A DNA stretch of 5,512 nt. Origin: Candidatus Rifleibacteriota bacterium (lineage in GTDB: Bacteria; Riflebacteria; Ozemobacteria; Ozemobacterales; Ozemobacteraceae). The translations under genes and the position numbers were made by a program. The stretch spans positions 1 through 5,512 of the forward strand of contig JAKQQP010000204.1 in the NCBI GenBank assembly GCA_029564115.1. The letters are read 5' to 3'. The notes beneath the pieces are model-generated. The model searched no databases, had not been told where the DNA came from, and saw nothing but the letters and a program-made list of their open reading frames with translations. This document shows, piece after piece, positions 1 to 4,683 of this stretch. Position 1 is the stretch's first letter; each line of letters begins with the position of its first letter.

Positions 1-99
1 CGGAAGCCCGAAGGGCTTTCCGGGAGGTGGCAGGTGTGGAGGCGGCGAAGCTGCCGGAGCCCTGCCACCTCGACAGGACGCGGGCCGTGTGCCTTTTAG
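1..99 (+). repeat. Three-hairpin module, copy A
   Basis: First copy of a repeated module. It consists of a hairpin with a GAA loop (1-22), an 11-bp perfect stem (24-34/61-71) enclosing a second GAA-loop hairpin (41-46/50-55), and a short hairpin with a GGGCC loop (78-81/87-90), ending in TTTTAG. The outer hairpin and the enclosed hairpin (38-59) are identical in copy B at 804-904, while the 11-bp stem differs in sequence but still pairs. The copy begins at the first base of the window, so its true left end is unknown. Confidence 0.8.
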
Positions 100-803
100 G
101 GCGGTAGCCGCGTTAGCGGCGTGCGGCTCATCATTGGCCCTGGCAAGTTTGCATAACGTTTTGTTATGTAAAGCCGGACCTGCCGGGTTCCCGGCAGGCA
201 GAGGCCGGAGAGGGGCGATGTAAAGCCCCGGAGGGGTCGAGCCTGCGTGAGCAGGCGAGAGGCAGGGTCTGATAAACGCGTTTATCAGACAGTGAGCAAA
301 GCAATTATCGTGACGGCAGGAGGCCGGCGCGATAATTGCGCGAGCGGTTTGCCCGGTGCCTGGTTTTGCGCCAGCGAAACCAGGCATTACATTGCGCCTC
401 GGAGCTAGCCAGGGGTAATGATGAGCCGTGGCCAGACGGCTTTGCCGGCTGGCCAACCGCCCGGATTTGTTTAGCACCGTTGGCGCAGCCCTGGGTGGGC
501 GGGGGATCTAAACTGCCCACAAGCGCGACGCTCGCCGACCCCGGCACCGGGATCGCGGCGGCGCAACAAGCTGGAGGCGGCCAGGGCTCTATCTGGTCGC
601 CGATCTTCCAGCAAGCGGCTCCGGGTGCGGCCTGCTTCATCTGCACCGGATCGCAACTAAAATCACTGCGAACCGGACAGCGGCCCCAATGTCCGGACTG
701 CCGGAGCGACTGGCGGCATAGCCGACAGTAAAAAGTCTGCCGATGACAATAAATGACAGAGGCAGAAACCTAGCGCAGGCGGGCCGGGCATTGCACGCAC
801 CTG

Positions 804-904
804 CGGAAGCCCGAAGGGCTTTCCGAGACCTAGCCAAAAGCGGAGGCGGCGAAGCTGCCGGAGTGTTGGCCAGGTCAACAGGACGTGGGCCGCGTTCCAT
901 TTAG
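804..904 (+). repeat. Three-hairpin module, copy B
   Basis: Second copy, same orientation, offset by 803 nt from copy A. Positions 804-825 match 1-22 exactly and 842-863 match 38-59 exactly. The long stem is 827-837/866-876, with ten of eleven pairs formed (A832/C871 is the mismatch). The small hairpin is 883-886/892-895 with the same GGGCC loop. The copy ends in ATTTAG. It lies next to a terminator-like element, so it may mark the 3' end of the candidate RNA. Confidence 0.8.
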
Positions 905-920
905 CAACGCTTTTCCTTTT
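892..920 (+). terminator. Weak intrinsic-terminator-like hairpin
   Basis: GCGTT at 892-896 pairs with AACGC at 906-910 around a 9-nt loop. TTTTCCTTTT follows at once (911-920). The stem is short and overlaps the last hairpin of copy B, so the two would compete. On the + strand it would end the candidate structured RNA before it runs into the convergent HU gene. Confidence 0.3.
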
Positions 921-953
921 CCCGGCCTGCTTTTCTTGTCTTTAGAAATCTGA

Positions 954-1262
954 TTATTTTTTGTTTACGGCTTCGCGTAAGGCTTTGCCTGGAGCGAACT
1001 TAACCAGCTTCTTTTCCGGCACCTGGACTGGTTTGCGGGTGTTAGGATTGATTGCGGTTCTGGCCGGTTTCTGTTTTGTGTAAAACGAGCCGAAACCAAT
1101 GATCTGCAGGCGCTTTTCCTTCTTCAAATTTCGCTCGATGATACCCAGCAGGTTATTAAGAATGCCTTTGGCAACAGAATGAGTGAGTTTGGATTTCTTC
1201 GCCAGTTCTCTGACGAGTTCCATTTTGGTTACAAGATTGTCGTTAGAAGCCGTTTTCTTCAT
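954..1262 (-). CDS. HU-family DNA-binding protein
   Basis: A 102-residue member of the HU/IHF family, small basic dimers that bend DNA in the nucleoid and at replication origins. The N-terminal helices (about 12-47) are followed by the GFGSF beta-turn signature at 56-60. A flexible arm follows with NPNT at 72-75, whose proline is the family's DNA-intercalating residue. The C-terminal KFAPGKALREAV segment is at 88-99. It is about ten residues longer than ordinary HU, owing to an N-terminal extension (KKTASNDNLVT). The ATG start is supported by an AAAGGA ribosome binding site about seven bases upstream. It lies 38 bp downstream of rep on the same strand and is probably cotranscribed. An exact iteron core occupies the gap between them. 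Some iteron plasmids need HU or IHF for origin opening, so a self-encoded helper is plausible; a general nucleoid-associated role is the alternative. I see no terminator after it. Confidence 0.93.
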   Translation of the reverse strand: MKKTASNDNLVTKMELVRELAKKSKLTHSVAKGILNNLLGIIERNLKKEKRLQIIGFGSFYTKQKPARTAINPNTRKPVQVPEKKLVKFAPGKALREAVNKK

Positions 1263-1282
1263 GCTTTTGTCCTTTTCCGACT

Positions 1283-1299
1283 ATTGTAGTTTGAGAACA
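1283..1299 (+). repeat. Isolated iteron between rep and HU genes
   Basis: An exact copy of the 17-bp iteron core ATTGTAGTTTGAGAACA, preceded by ACT as in the copies at 2768 and 3081. It ends two bases before the rep stop codon and lies just upstream of the HU ribosome binding site. Rep bound here could act on HU expression or pair distant sites; both are inferences. Confidence 0.85.
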
Positions 1300-1300
1300 G

Positions 1301-2662
1301 TCAAAGTTCTGCAGCTATTTCCAGATTTGGCTGAACAGGCTTACTGGCATTGATTTCGGCAATCTTTTGCAAAGCAATGTTTTCCATGGCCATATTCAAC
1401 ATAATCTTGCTGCCAAGACCCTTTTTCAGAACAATTTCTTTGATGCTGTCAGACATATTGGCCATAGCTTCCGCCTGAAGATCTGACCTGGATTTTTCAG
1501 AGAGGCTTTCAATATATGCCTGGGCGCACTTCTTGTTTTCTTCCTGCTCTTTGCGGCGCTTTTGCTCGACAGCTTCACTTTGAGCAATTACCTGTGCCTT
1601 CATGACTTCCTGGGCAACAATCTGCCGGGCGGCTTCTTCGTCTTCCTGCATTGCAAGGCCGTAATCATTCTGTAAGGCTTTCAAAAGATAGGGCCGATAA
1701 TTGCTTTTTGCATTTTTGTTGGTATATCGGATGTTTCGGGCCACATAATCAGCGCCGCGCATTTCGTAAAAGGCTATAACAGGCTCAAGTATGGTTTTTT
1801 GTGATCGGTGCTGCTCTGGAAGAAGATTGATTAAAACAGTGATTTCAGGCTTGTCAGGCATTACAAATGCCTTCCTGTCTGTCTGTTGTGACATTAACAC
1901 AGACTTTGAGACAGTTTGTTTTTTGAAACACAAAATAGTCTGACCAGCCTTAATCTGTCGAGTTTCCAGAACAAACTGAGTATCAGTGCAGCGGTTGATA
2001 CGGTTAACTGCTGTTTTGATTTTTGGAATGATATGAGCTGGAAAGCGCTCTTTCATCGGGATCTTTTCAGCCATTTTGATAGCGTTGATTTCCCAAGTAT
2101 CCCGGCCATGAAAGGACTTACACAGAATTTCATAAAGCCTGGTCGCAAGTGGTGAACGCAGTTTTTTGAACTCAGCGAAGTTGATATATTTGAAAAAACC
2201 CTTCCCCATCATCATTGTCAGAAATTCTTGAGAGAACCTAATATGCAGGCTCTTGGTTGTTTTATCAATCTTCCAGGAGTCTATAACGCCGAAGTTTATT
2301 GAAGAATAGTTTTGGCCATCATAAAAACTGCCCTCAAACCTAACACCGACCATTTTCCAGCGTTCAAGGCTATCTTCAAACCGATCATACCAAACTTGAG
2401 ACGGCACCAGGCTGCAATCTTTCAAAACCTGATACCTGGTTAAAACCATTTCTGGCGCATAGTTGCTGCGTTGGCTCTGCAAAAGCAGATACAGAAGAAA
2501 GATCCCATCGGTTTTAACCGGAACTTTGTAACCAGCTCGATAAATATAACCTTCGCGGTCAGACCAGGTCACACCGCGACTGTTTTCTGCCAAACATTCA
2601 TCCTGAAACCACAATGGGTATTCCAAAAGGTTTACGCTATGTTTGATTAAGTTTCTATCCAC
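1301..2662 (-). CDS. Plasmid replication initiator protein (Rep_3/RepA-like)
   Basis: A 453-residue protein with the layout of iteron-binding initiators of the Rep_3/RepA type, which bind origin repeats through two winged-helix domains and recruit the host replisome. I place the first winged helix at about 45-130 (LTRYQVLKDCSLVPSQVWYD, then a beta wing ending GVIDSWKI). The second is at about 145-250, starting YINFAEFKKLRSPLATRLYEIL, a segment typical of these proteins. A motif NYRPYLLKALQNDYG at about 321-335 resembles the conserved C-terminal block in this superfamily. It is followed by a charged, probably coiled-coil stretch (340-385) and a helical tail. The C-terminal extension makes it longer than many Rep_3 proteins. 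I chose the GTG at 2662 because GGAGG lies seven bases upstream (2670-2674); an upstream in-frame TTG at 2680 would add six residues that overlap that site. Iterons lie upstream at 2768-2828. HU follows on the same strand. The family assignment is from residue pattern only. Confidence 0.85.
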   Translation of the reverse strand: MDRNLIKHSVNLLEYPLWFQDECLAENSRGVTWSDREGYIYRAGYKVPVKTDGIFLLYLLLQSQRSNYAPEMVLTRYQVLKDCSLVPSQVWYDRFEDSLERWKMVGVRFEGSFYDGQNYSSINFGVIDSWKIDKTTKSLHIRFSQEFLTMMMGKGFFKYINFAEFKKLRSPLATRLYEILCKSFHGRDTWEINAIKMAEKIPMKERFPAHIIPKIKTAVNRINRCTDTQFVLETRQIKAGQTILCFKKQTVSKSVLMSQQTDRKAFVMPDKPEITVLINLLPEQHRSQKTILEPVIAFYEMRGADYVARNIRYTNKNAKSNYRPYLLKALQNDYGLAMQEDEEAARQIVAQEVMKAQVIAQSEAVEQKRRKEQEENKKCAQAYIESLSEKSRSDLQAEAMANMSDSIKEIVLKKGLGSKIMLNMAMENIALQKIAEINASKPVQPNLEIAAEL

Positions 2663-2680
2663 CGGGCCGCCTCCGCTCAA

Positions 2681-2756
2681 GTTATTGTAATTTTCTAACT
2701 GAGATAAAATAGCATATAACCTGAACTCTTGGAAGTGAGAATTTTACAATAAAATT
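2681..2756 (-). promoter_or_regulatory. Probable rep promoter with iteron-like half sites
   Basis: On the minus strand, TTCTCA (2736-2741) and TATATG (2713-2718) are 17 bp apart and could be a weak sigma-70-type promoter for rep, with a leader of about 45 nt. On either side lie partial iteron sequences in opposite orientation. TATTGTA at 2683-2689 on the + strand and TTTTATTGTA at 2745-2754 on the minus strand both match the left half of the iteron. A perfect 7-bp inverted repeat, AATTTTA/TAAAATT, spans 2740-2756. In Rep_3-type plasmids, Rep dimers repress rep by binding inverted half-iterons, so this is a candidate autoregulatory operator. Confidence 0.4.
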
Positions 2757-2767
2757 TAAGAATGACT

Positions 2768-2828
2768 ATTGTAGTTTGAGAACACTTTTATTGTAGTTTG
2801 AGAACACTTTTATTGTAGTTTGAGAACA
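2768..2828 (+). repeat. Three tandem iterons, 22-bp period
   Basis: The 17-bp core ATTGTAGTTTGAGAACA occurs exactly at 2768-2784, 2790-2806 and 2812-2828, separated by CTTTT, so the period is exactly 22 bp or about two helical turns. This keeps all sites on one face of the DNA. It lies about 100 bp upstream of the rep start codon. Spacing, exact identity and neighbouring rep make this the probable Rep-binding core of the origin. Further exact cores lie at 1283-1299 and 3081-3097, all in the same orientation. Confidence 0.92.
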
Positions 2829-2940
2829 GTGGTGTTTTAGCAAACGCTCACTACAAAAGATTTTCAGGGGGGTGTTTTTTGGTGGATATATTTTAGATGT
2901 ACTTTAGATAAACTTACGACTAGAGACCTTAGAAAATTTA

Positions 2941-2989
2941 CAAACAAACCTGGCCGATTAAGTTAAAGGTTCGTTTGTCTGCTTTTTTT
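2941..2989 (+). terminator. Terminator-like hairpin beyond the iterons
   Basis: CAAACAAACCT at 2941-2951 pairs with AGGTTCGTTTG at 2967-2977, with one mismatch in eleven and a 15-nt loop. A run of seven T follows at 2983-2989. The form suits an intrinsic terminator on the + strand, although no + strand gene precedes it. It could end a short transcript through the iterons or act as an origin structure. The loop contains GTTAAA, a near match to the heptamer repeated around the 3543 gene. Confidence 0.35.
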
Positions 2990-3080
2990 GAAAAATCACT
3001 CTTAAAACCCGGCTAAAAAGAAGTTATTGAGTGTTAGCGATGGCTTTAATATGCGATATCAAACAATTAGAACACCAACT

Positions 3081-3097
3081 ATTGTAGTTTGAGAACA
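3081..3097 (+). repeat. Isolated iteron, right of the tandem array
   Basis: An exact copy of ATTGTAGTTTGAGAACA, in the same orientation as the tandem copies and 269 bp beyond the last of them. The flanks ACT and CTTTT also match. It could be a secondary Rep site for copy-number control. Confidence 0.85.
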
Positions 3098-3500
3098 CTT
3101 TTTTCTGAAAACCCTGAGCCAGACAGCAATTTATAAATTTAGAACTATATTTGAAAACAGTATGATAATCATGCTCTGAAAAGTTAAATGACACCTGACG
3201 GGTTAGGATAAGCAAAAACTGTTTTCGATTCCGTACAGGGCACGCCAGATGGTCTAAAATCAGTTTTTAGATCGCAGGTTATTTTGATGTATAGCGGTGC
3301 CCTTTTGGGGGCAAAAACTATAAAAATTGCTTCCAGACAGCTTTTTACTTAACAGGTTTACAGAATGTTTGTTATCGGTTGCATTGAAAATCGCTCTATT
3401 AAAGCGATTCAATAAAAATATGGTGCCCTGAGAAAGATACAGTGCCGAAATACAACCGCCTGATAGATTAAGAGGCAACAAAAACCGACTTTTTGCCGAT
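3098..3500. other. Gene-free stretch with small inverted repeats
   Basis: I see no supportable gene here. Open frames on the minus strand lack ribosome binding sites and family features. It holds a 7-bp perfect inverted repeat TCTAAAA/TTTTAGA at 3253-3271 and a small TGCCC/GGGCA hairpin near 3298-3313. A longer hairpin pairs 3383-3395 with 3403-3413 (11 bp with a two-base bulge). GTTAAAT at 3183-3189 is a near match to the heptamer of the neighbouring gene. No T-run follows the hairpins. The stretch may belong to the origin or hold a small antisense RNA, but nothing decides this. Confidence 0.4.
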
Positions 3501-3536
3501 AGTTTAACGAAAGTTAAACTTTGTTAAATCGAGGTG
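3493..3536 (+). promoter_or_regulatory. Operator and start region of the HTH gene
   Basis: AGTTTAAC at 3501-3508 and GTTAAACT at 3513-3520 form a perfect 8-bp inverted repeat with a GAAA spacer. A third half site, GTTAAAT, follows at 3523-3529, ten bases after the second. A weak promoter TTGCCG (3493-3498), 16 bp, TAAACT (3515-3520) would overlap these sites. The ribosome binding site GAGGTG is at 3531-3536. The arrangement suggests that the protein encoded next represses its own promoter. The promoter itself is a weak call. Confidence 0.5.
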
Positions 3537-3984
3537 AATGTTTTGGAACAGGTGAAAATCGCGCAGGTGGCGACAACTTTAGGGGTTTCTCTTAACTCAG
3601 TTTATCGCAAGGTTAAACAAAGTGAAGAAAAGTTAAACGGTCATATCCTAAAAGAAAACGGTGTTACTTATGTTACCACAGAAGGGGTTGACATCCTCAG
3701 GGGTCTTTTTGCAAAGTTAAACCCAGGTGAAACCATTGATAATAAAGAAGATACCGGTATTGTTTGCCTGCGGGAAATCATTGCAAACCAGCAAAAAACA
3801 CTTGATGCCTTGATAGCCCAACATGCTGTAGAAAGAGCGCGACAGGCTGAAGAAAGGGCCCGGGCTGATACCATTATCATGAAGTTAACTCAAGATGTCG
3901 GGAAAATGCAAAAGATGCTCGAAGAAAGAAAGCTAGAACCTGTCCAGGTAAAGACTTTTGCAGAGGTTAAACCCGAAGTTAAAC
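3502..3984. repeat. GTTAAAC heptamer array, partly inside the gene
   Basis: Exact GTTAAAC occurs at 3513, 3612, 3632, 3716, 3966 and 3978 on the + strand and at 3502-3508 on the minus strand, with variants at 3523 (GTTAAAT) and 3884 (GTTAAC). Most copies are preceded by purines, giving RRGTTAAAC. Spacings of 10, 11, 12 and 20 bp between neighbours are close to whole helical turns. Within the gene the motif is read in two codon frames: Val-Lys at 3612, 3966 and 3978, and Lys-Leu-Asn at 3632 and 3716. Selection therefore seems to act on DNA, not protein. Likely binding sites for the encoded HTH protein. Confidence 0.65.
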
Positions 3985-4091
3985 CCTGGGAACCAAAGAA
4001 AGTTGCAAGCCCTCTGGTGGGTAAAGCCTGGTATCAAAAACTCTGGGTAGAAATTTTTGAGCCGTGGAAGATGCGGCAACAACCATACTGA
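3543..4091 (+). CDS. HTH/coiled-coil protein, possible single-protein plasmid partition factor
   Basis: A 182-residue protein with an N-terminal helix-turn-helix of the MerR/RacA-like kind (about 4-26, KIAQVATTLGVSLNSVYRKVKQ) and a wing-like segment to about 55 (ENGVTYVTTEGVDILRGLF). A long Glu/Arg/Gln-rich, probably coiled-coil helix covers about 77-132. A Pro/Lys linker with a repeated EVKP (about 142-149) and an aromatic tail (WYQKLWVEIFEPW) finish the protein. This order matches the single-protein partition factors known from staphylococcal plasmids such as pSK1 Par, which bind DNA at one end and oligomerise through a coiled coil. I infer partition or copy control; a simple repressor is the alternative. 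I chose TTG at 3543 because GAGGTG lies six bases upstream; an in-frame GTG at 3534 overlaps that site and has none of its own. GTTAAAC heptamers flank and pepper the gene. Confidence 0.75.
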   Translation: MEQVKIAQVATTLGVSLNSVYRKVKQSEEKLNGHILKENGVTYVTTEGVDILRGLFAKLNPGETIDNKEDTGIVCLREIIANQQKTLDALIAQHAVERARQAEERARADTIIMKLTQDVGKMQKMLEERKLEPVQVKTFAEVKPEVKPWEPKKVASPLVGKAWYQKLWVEIFEPWKMRQQPY

Positions 4092-4115
4092 AAATGATAA
4101 ACTGTTTCAGGGAAT

Positions 4116-4155
4116 CGGCTCTAAAAACCGTGAAACGGCTGAAAAAGACGTGAAA
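4116..4155 (+). promoter_or_regulatory. Imperfect 20-bp tandem direct repeat, candidate LytTR operator
   Basis: Two adjacent 20-bp units, 4116-4135 and 4136-4155, agree at 16 of 20 positions. Both begin CGGCT and end CGTGAAA. LytTR regulators generally bind two direct repeats about two helical turns apart, just upstream of a weak promoter. The repeat lies about 110 bp before the first LytTR gene and so fits that role, although the units are not a close match to the usual LytTR consensus. Confidence 0.45.
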
Positions 4156-4168
4156 TTTTAGAGACTTC

Positions 4169-4197
4169 GGAGAATTTGCCGGAGTTCAGATTATACG
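4169..4197 (+). promoter_or_regulatory. Possible activator-dependent promoter of the LytTR genes
   Basis: TATACG at 4192-4197 could be a -10 element. The matching -35 position (about 4169-4174) has no recognisable consensus, which would suit activation from the direct repeats ending 14 bases upstream. The leader would be about 60 nt and contains a small hairpin (CCTGT near 4200 with ACAGG near 4231). This is a weak call based on arrangement. Confidence 0.25.
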
Positions 4198-4263
4198 GGC
4201 CTGTGGGCTGTTTGGTGCTATTTGAGAGCTACAGGCGGAACATTGAAATGGGGGTTTTAGAAT

Positions 4264-4683
4264 ATGGCGAGAGGTGAAACAGACCTGTTAAAACAGGTTT
4301 TAGAGAAACTTATGTATCTGGACCCGCCAATTAAAAAGTTTCCGGTTACTCCGGAAGATCCGGCAATGGCGGTTTTCTTTCTGGATCTGAAAGACGTTTG
4401 TTACATCACCACCAAATCAGACCAGGGCCGTGACGAAACCATGTTTATGACTTCCGGCGGCAAAGCGTATTTCAGCAATCTGCGCCTGACGGAAATCGAA
4501 AAGAGACTGTCTGAACATCCGCATTTCATGAGAACCAGCAAGTTTTATGTAATAAATTTGACGAAAATTCGCGGTTTGAAGGTGTCTTCCGCGCGTGATC
4601 TGTGGTTTGAAGGGCTCAAAGAGCCGGTAGCCAATGCAGTTACCAGCACATACCTGGCTGAGTTCGAGAAAAAGCTGCAATGA
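4264..4683 (+). CDS. Stand-alone LytTR-domain DNA-binding protein
   Basis: A 139-residue protein consisting of a short N-terminal helix (1-20) and one LytTR domain (about 33-138), a beta-rich DNA-binding fold found in AgrA-type regulators. The typical pattern is visible: a strand with DVCYITT (44-50), YFSNLRLTEIEKRL (69-82), and the core FMRTSKFYVINLTKIRGL (88-105), which corresponds to the family's FvriHRsylVNldrI. The conserved histidine is replaced by Ser92, while Asn98 of the VN pair is kept. No receiver domain, kinase or membrane segment is present, so it is not an ordinary two-component regulator. A G-rich stretch (4250-4254) nine bases before the ATG is a moderate ribosome binding site. 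Its TGA overlaps the next gene's ATG in ATGA, so the two are translationally coupled and may work as partners. Targets are unknown; the direct repeats at 4116-4155 are a candidate. Confidence 0.85.
   Translation: MARGETDLLKQVLEKLMYLDPPIKKFPVTPEDPAMAVFFLDLKDVCYITTKSDQGRDETMFMTSGGKAYFSNLRLTEIEKRLSEHPHFMRTSKFYVINLTKIRGLKVSSARDLWFEGLKEPVANAVTSTYLAEFEKKLQ

Larger units (their letters stand above)
1..910 (+). ncRNA. Candidate large structured non-coding RNA
   Basis: No credible gene is visible here, but stem-loops follow one another almost without gaps. Pairings I can see: 24-34/61-71, 41-46/50-55, 152-157/163-168, 179-186/191-198, 212-216/225-229, 241-246/251-256 (GTGA tetraloop), 267-276/281-290, 301-310/330-339, 358-366/377-385, 430-435/449-454, 495-500/515-520, 576-584/593-601 enclosed by 570-575/607-612, 620-628/643-650 (one bulge), 673-678/691-696 and 827-837/866-876. 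Several are perfect over 9 to 11 bp. The GNRA-type loop at 247-250 and the G-U pairs at 44/52, 80/88 and 580/597 favour the + strand, because they would be A-C mismatches on the other. The A-C mismatch at 832/871 points weakly the other way. The region is much richer in G+C than the genes to its right. The left edge is cut by the window. I do not recognise the family. Alternatives are a DNA-level structure such as a transfer or single-strand origin. Structure is seen; transcription is inferred. Confidence 0.45.
2681..3100. other. Probable plasmid replication origin region
   Basis: This gene-free stretch combines the tandem iterons, a downstream iteron at 3081, and AT-rich tracts at 2735-2760 and 2885-2945 that could serve as a melting region. 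I found no good DnaA box; GGTGGATAT at 2881-2889 matches seven of nine positions of the reversed consensus and is not convincing. The origin call rests on the iterons and the adjacent initiator gene. The exact limits are unknown. Confidence 0.6.

Noticed and set aside
336..731. A 131-codon open frame on the + strand, and overlapping frames on the minus strand (305-646, 637-900)
   Set aside because: They run through perfect stem-loops, lack convincing ribosome binding sites and show no recognisable domain. Chance open frames are common in GC-rich DNA.
1..910. Group II intron or tRNA
   Set aside because: I could not find a domain V-like hairpin, a reverse transcriptase gene or a tRNA T-loop signature.
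1916..2155. Open frame opposite the rep gene
   Set aside because: It is antisense to a well-supported gene and has no ribosome binding site or family features.
2765..2830. CRISPR array
   Set aside because: The 22-bp period leaves only five identical bases between cores, and the sites lie beside rep, so they are iterons.
2881..2889. DnaA box
   Set aside because: It matches only seven of nine positions in the reversed consensus, which is common by chance in AT-rich DNA.
3024..3481. Two minus-strand open frames of 63 and 73 codons
   Set aside because: One reads through an iteron, neither has a good ribosome binding site, and their translations look like random AT-rich sequence.
3538..3555. 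ATG at 3538 as start of the HTH gene
   Set aside because: It is in another frame and meets a stop after five codons.
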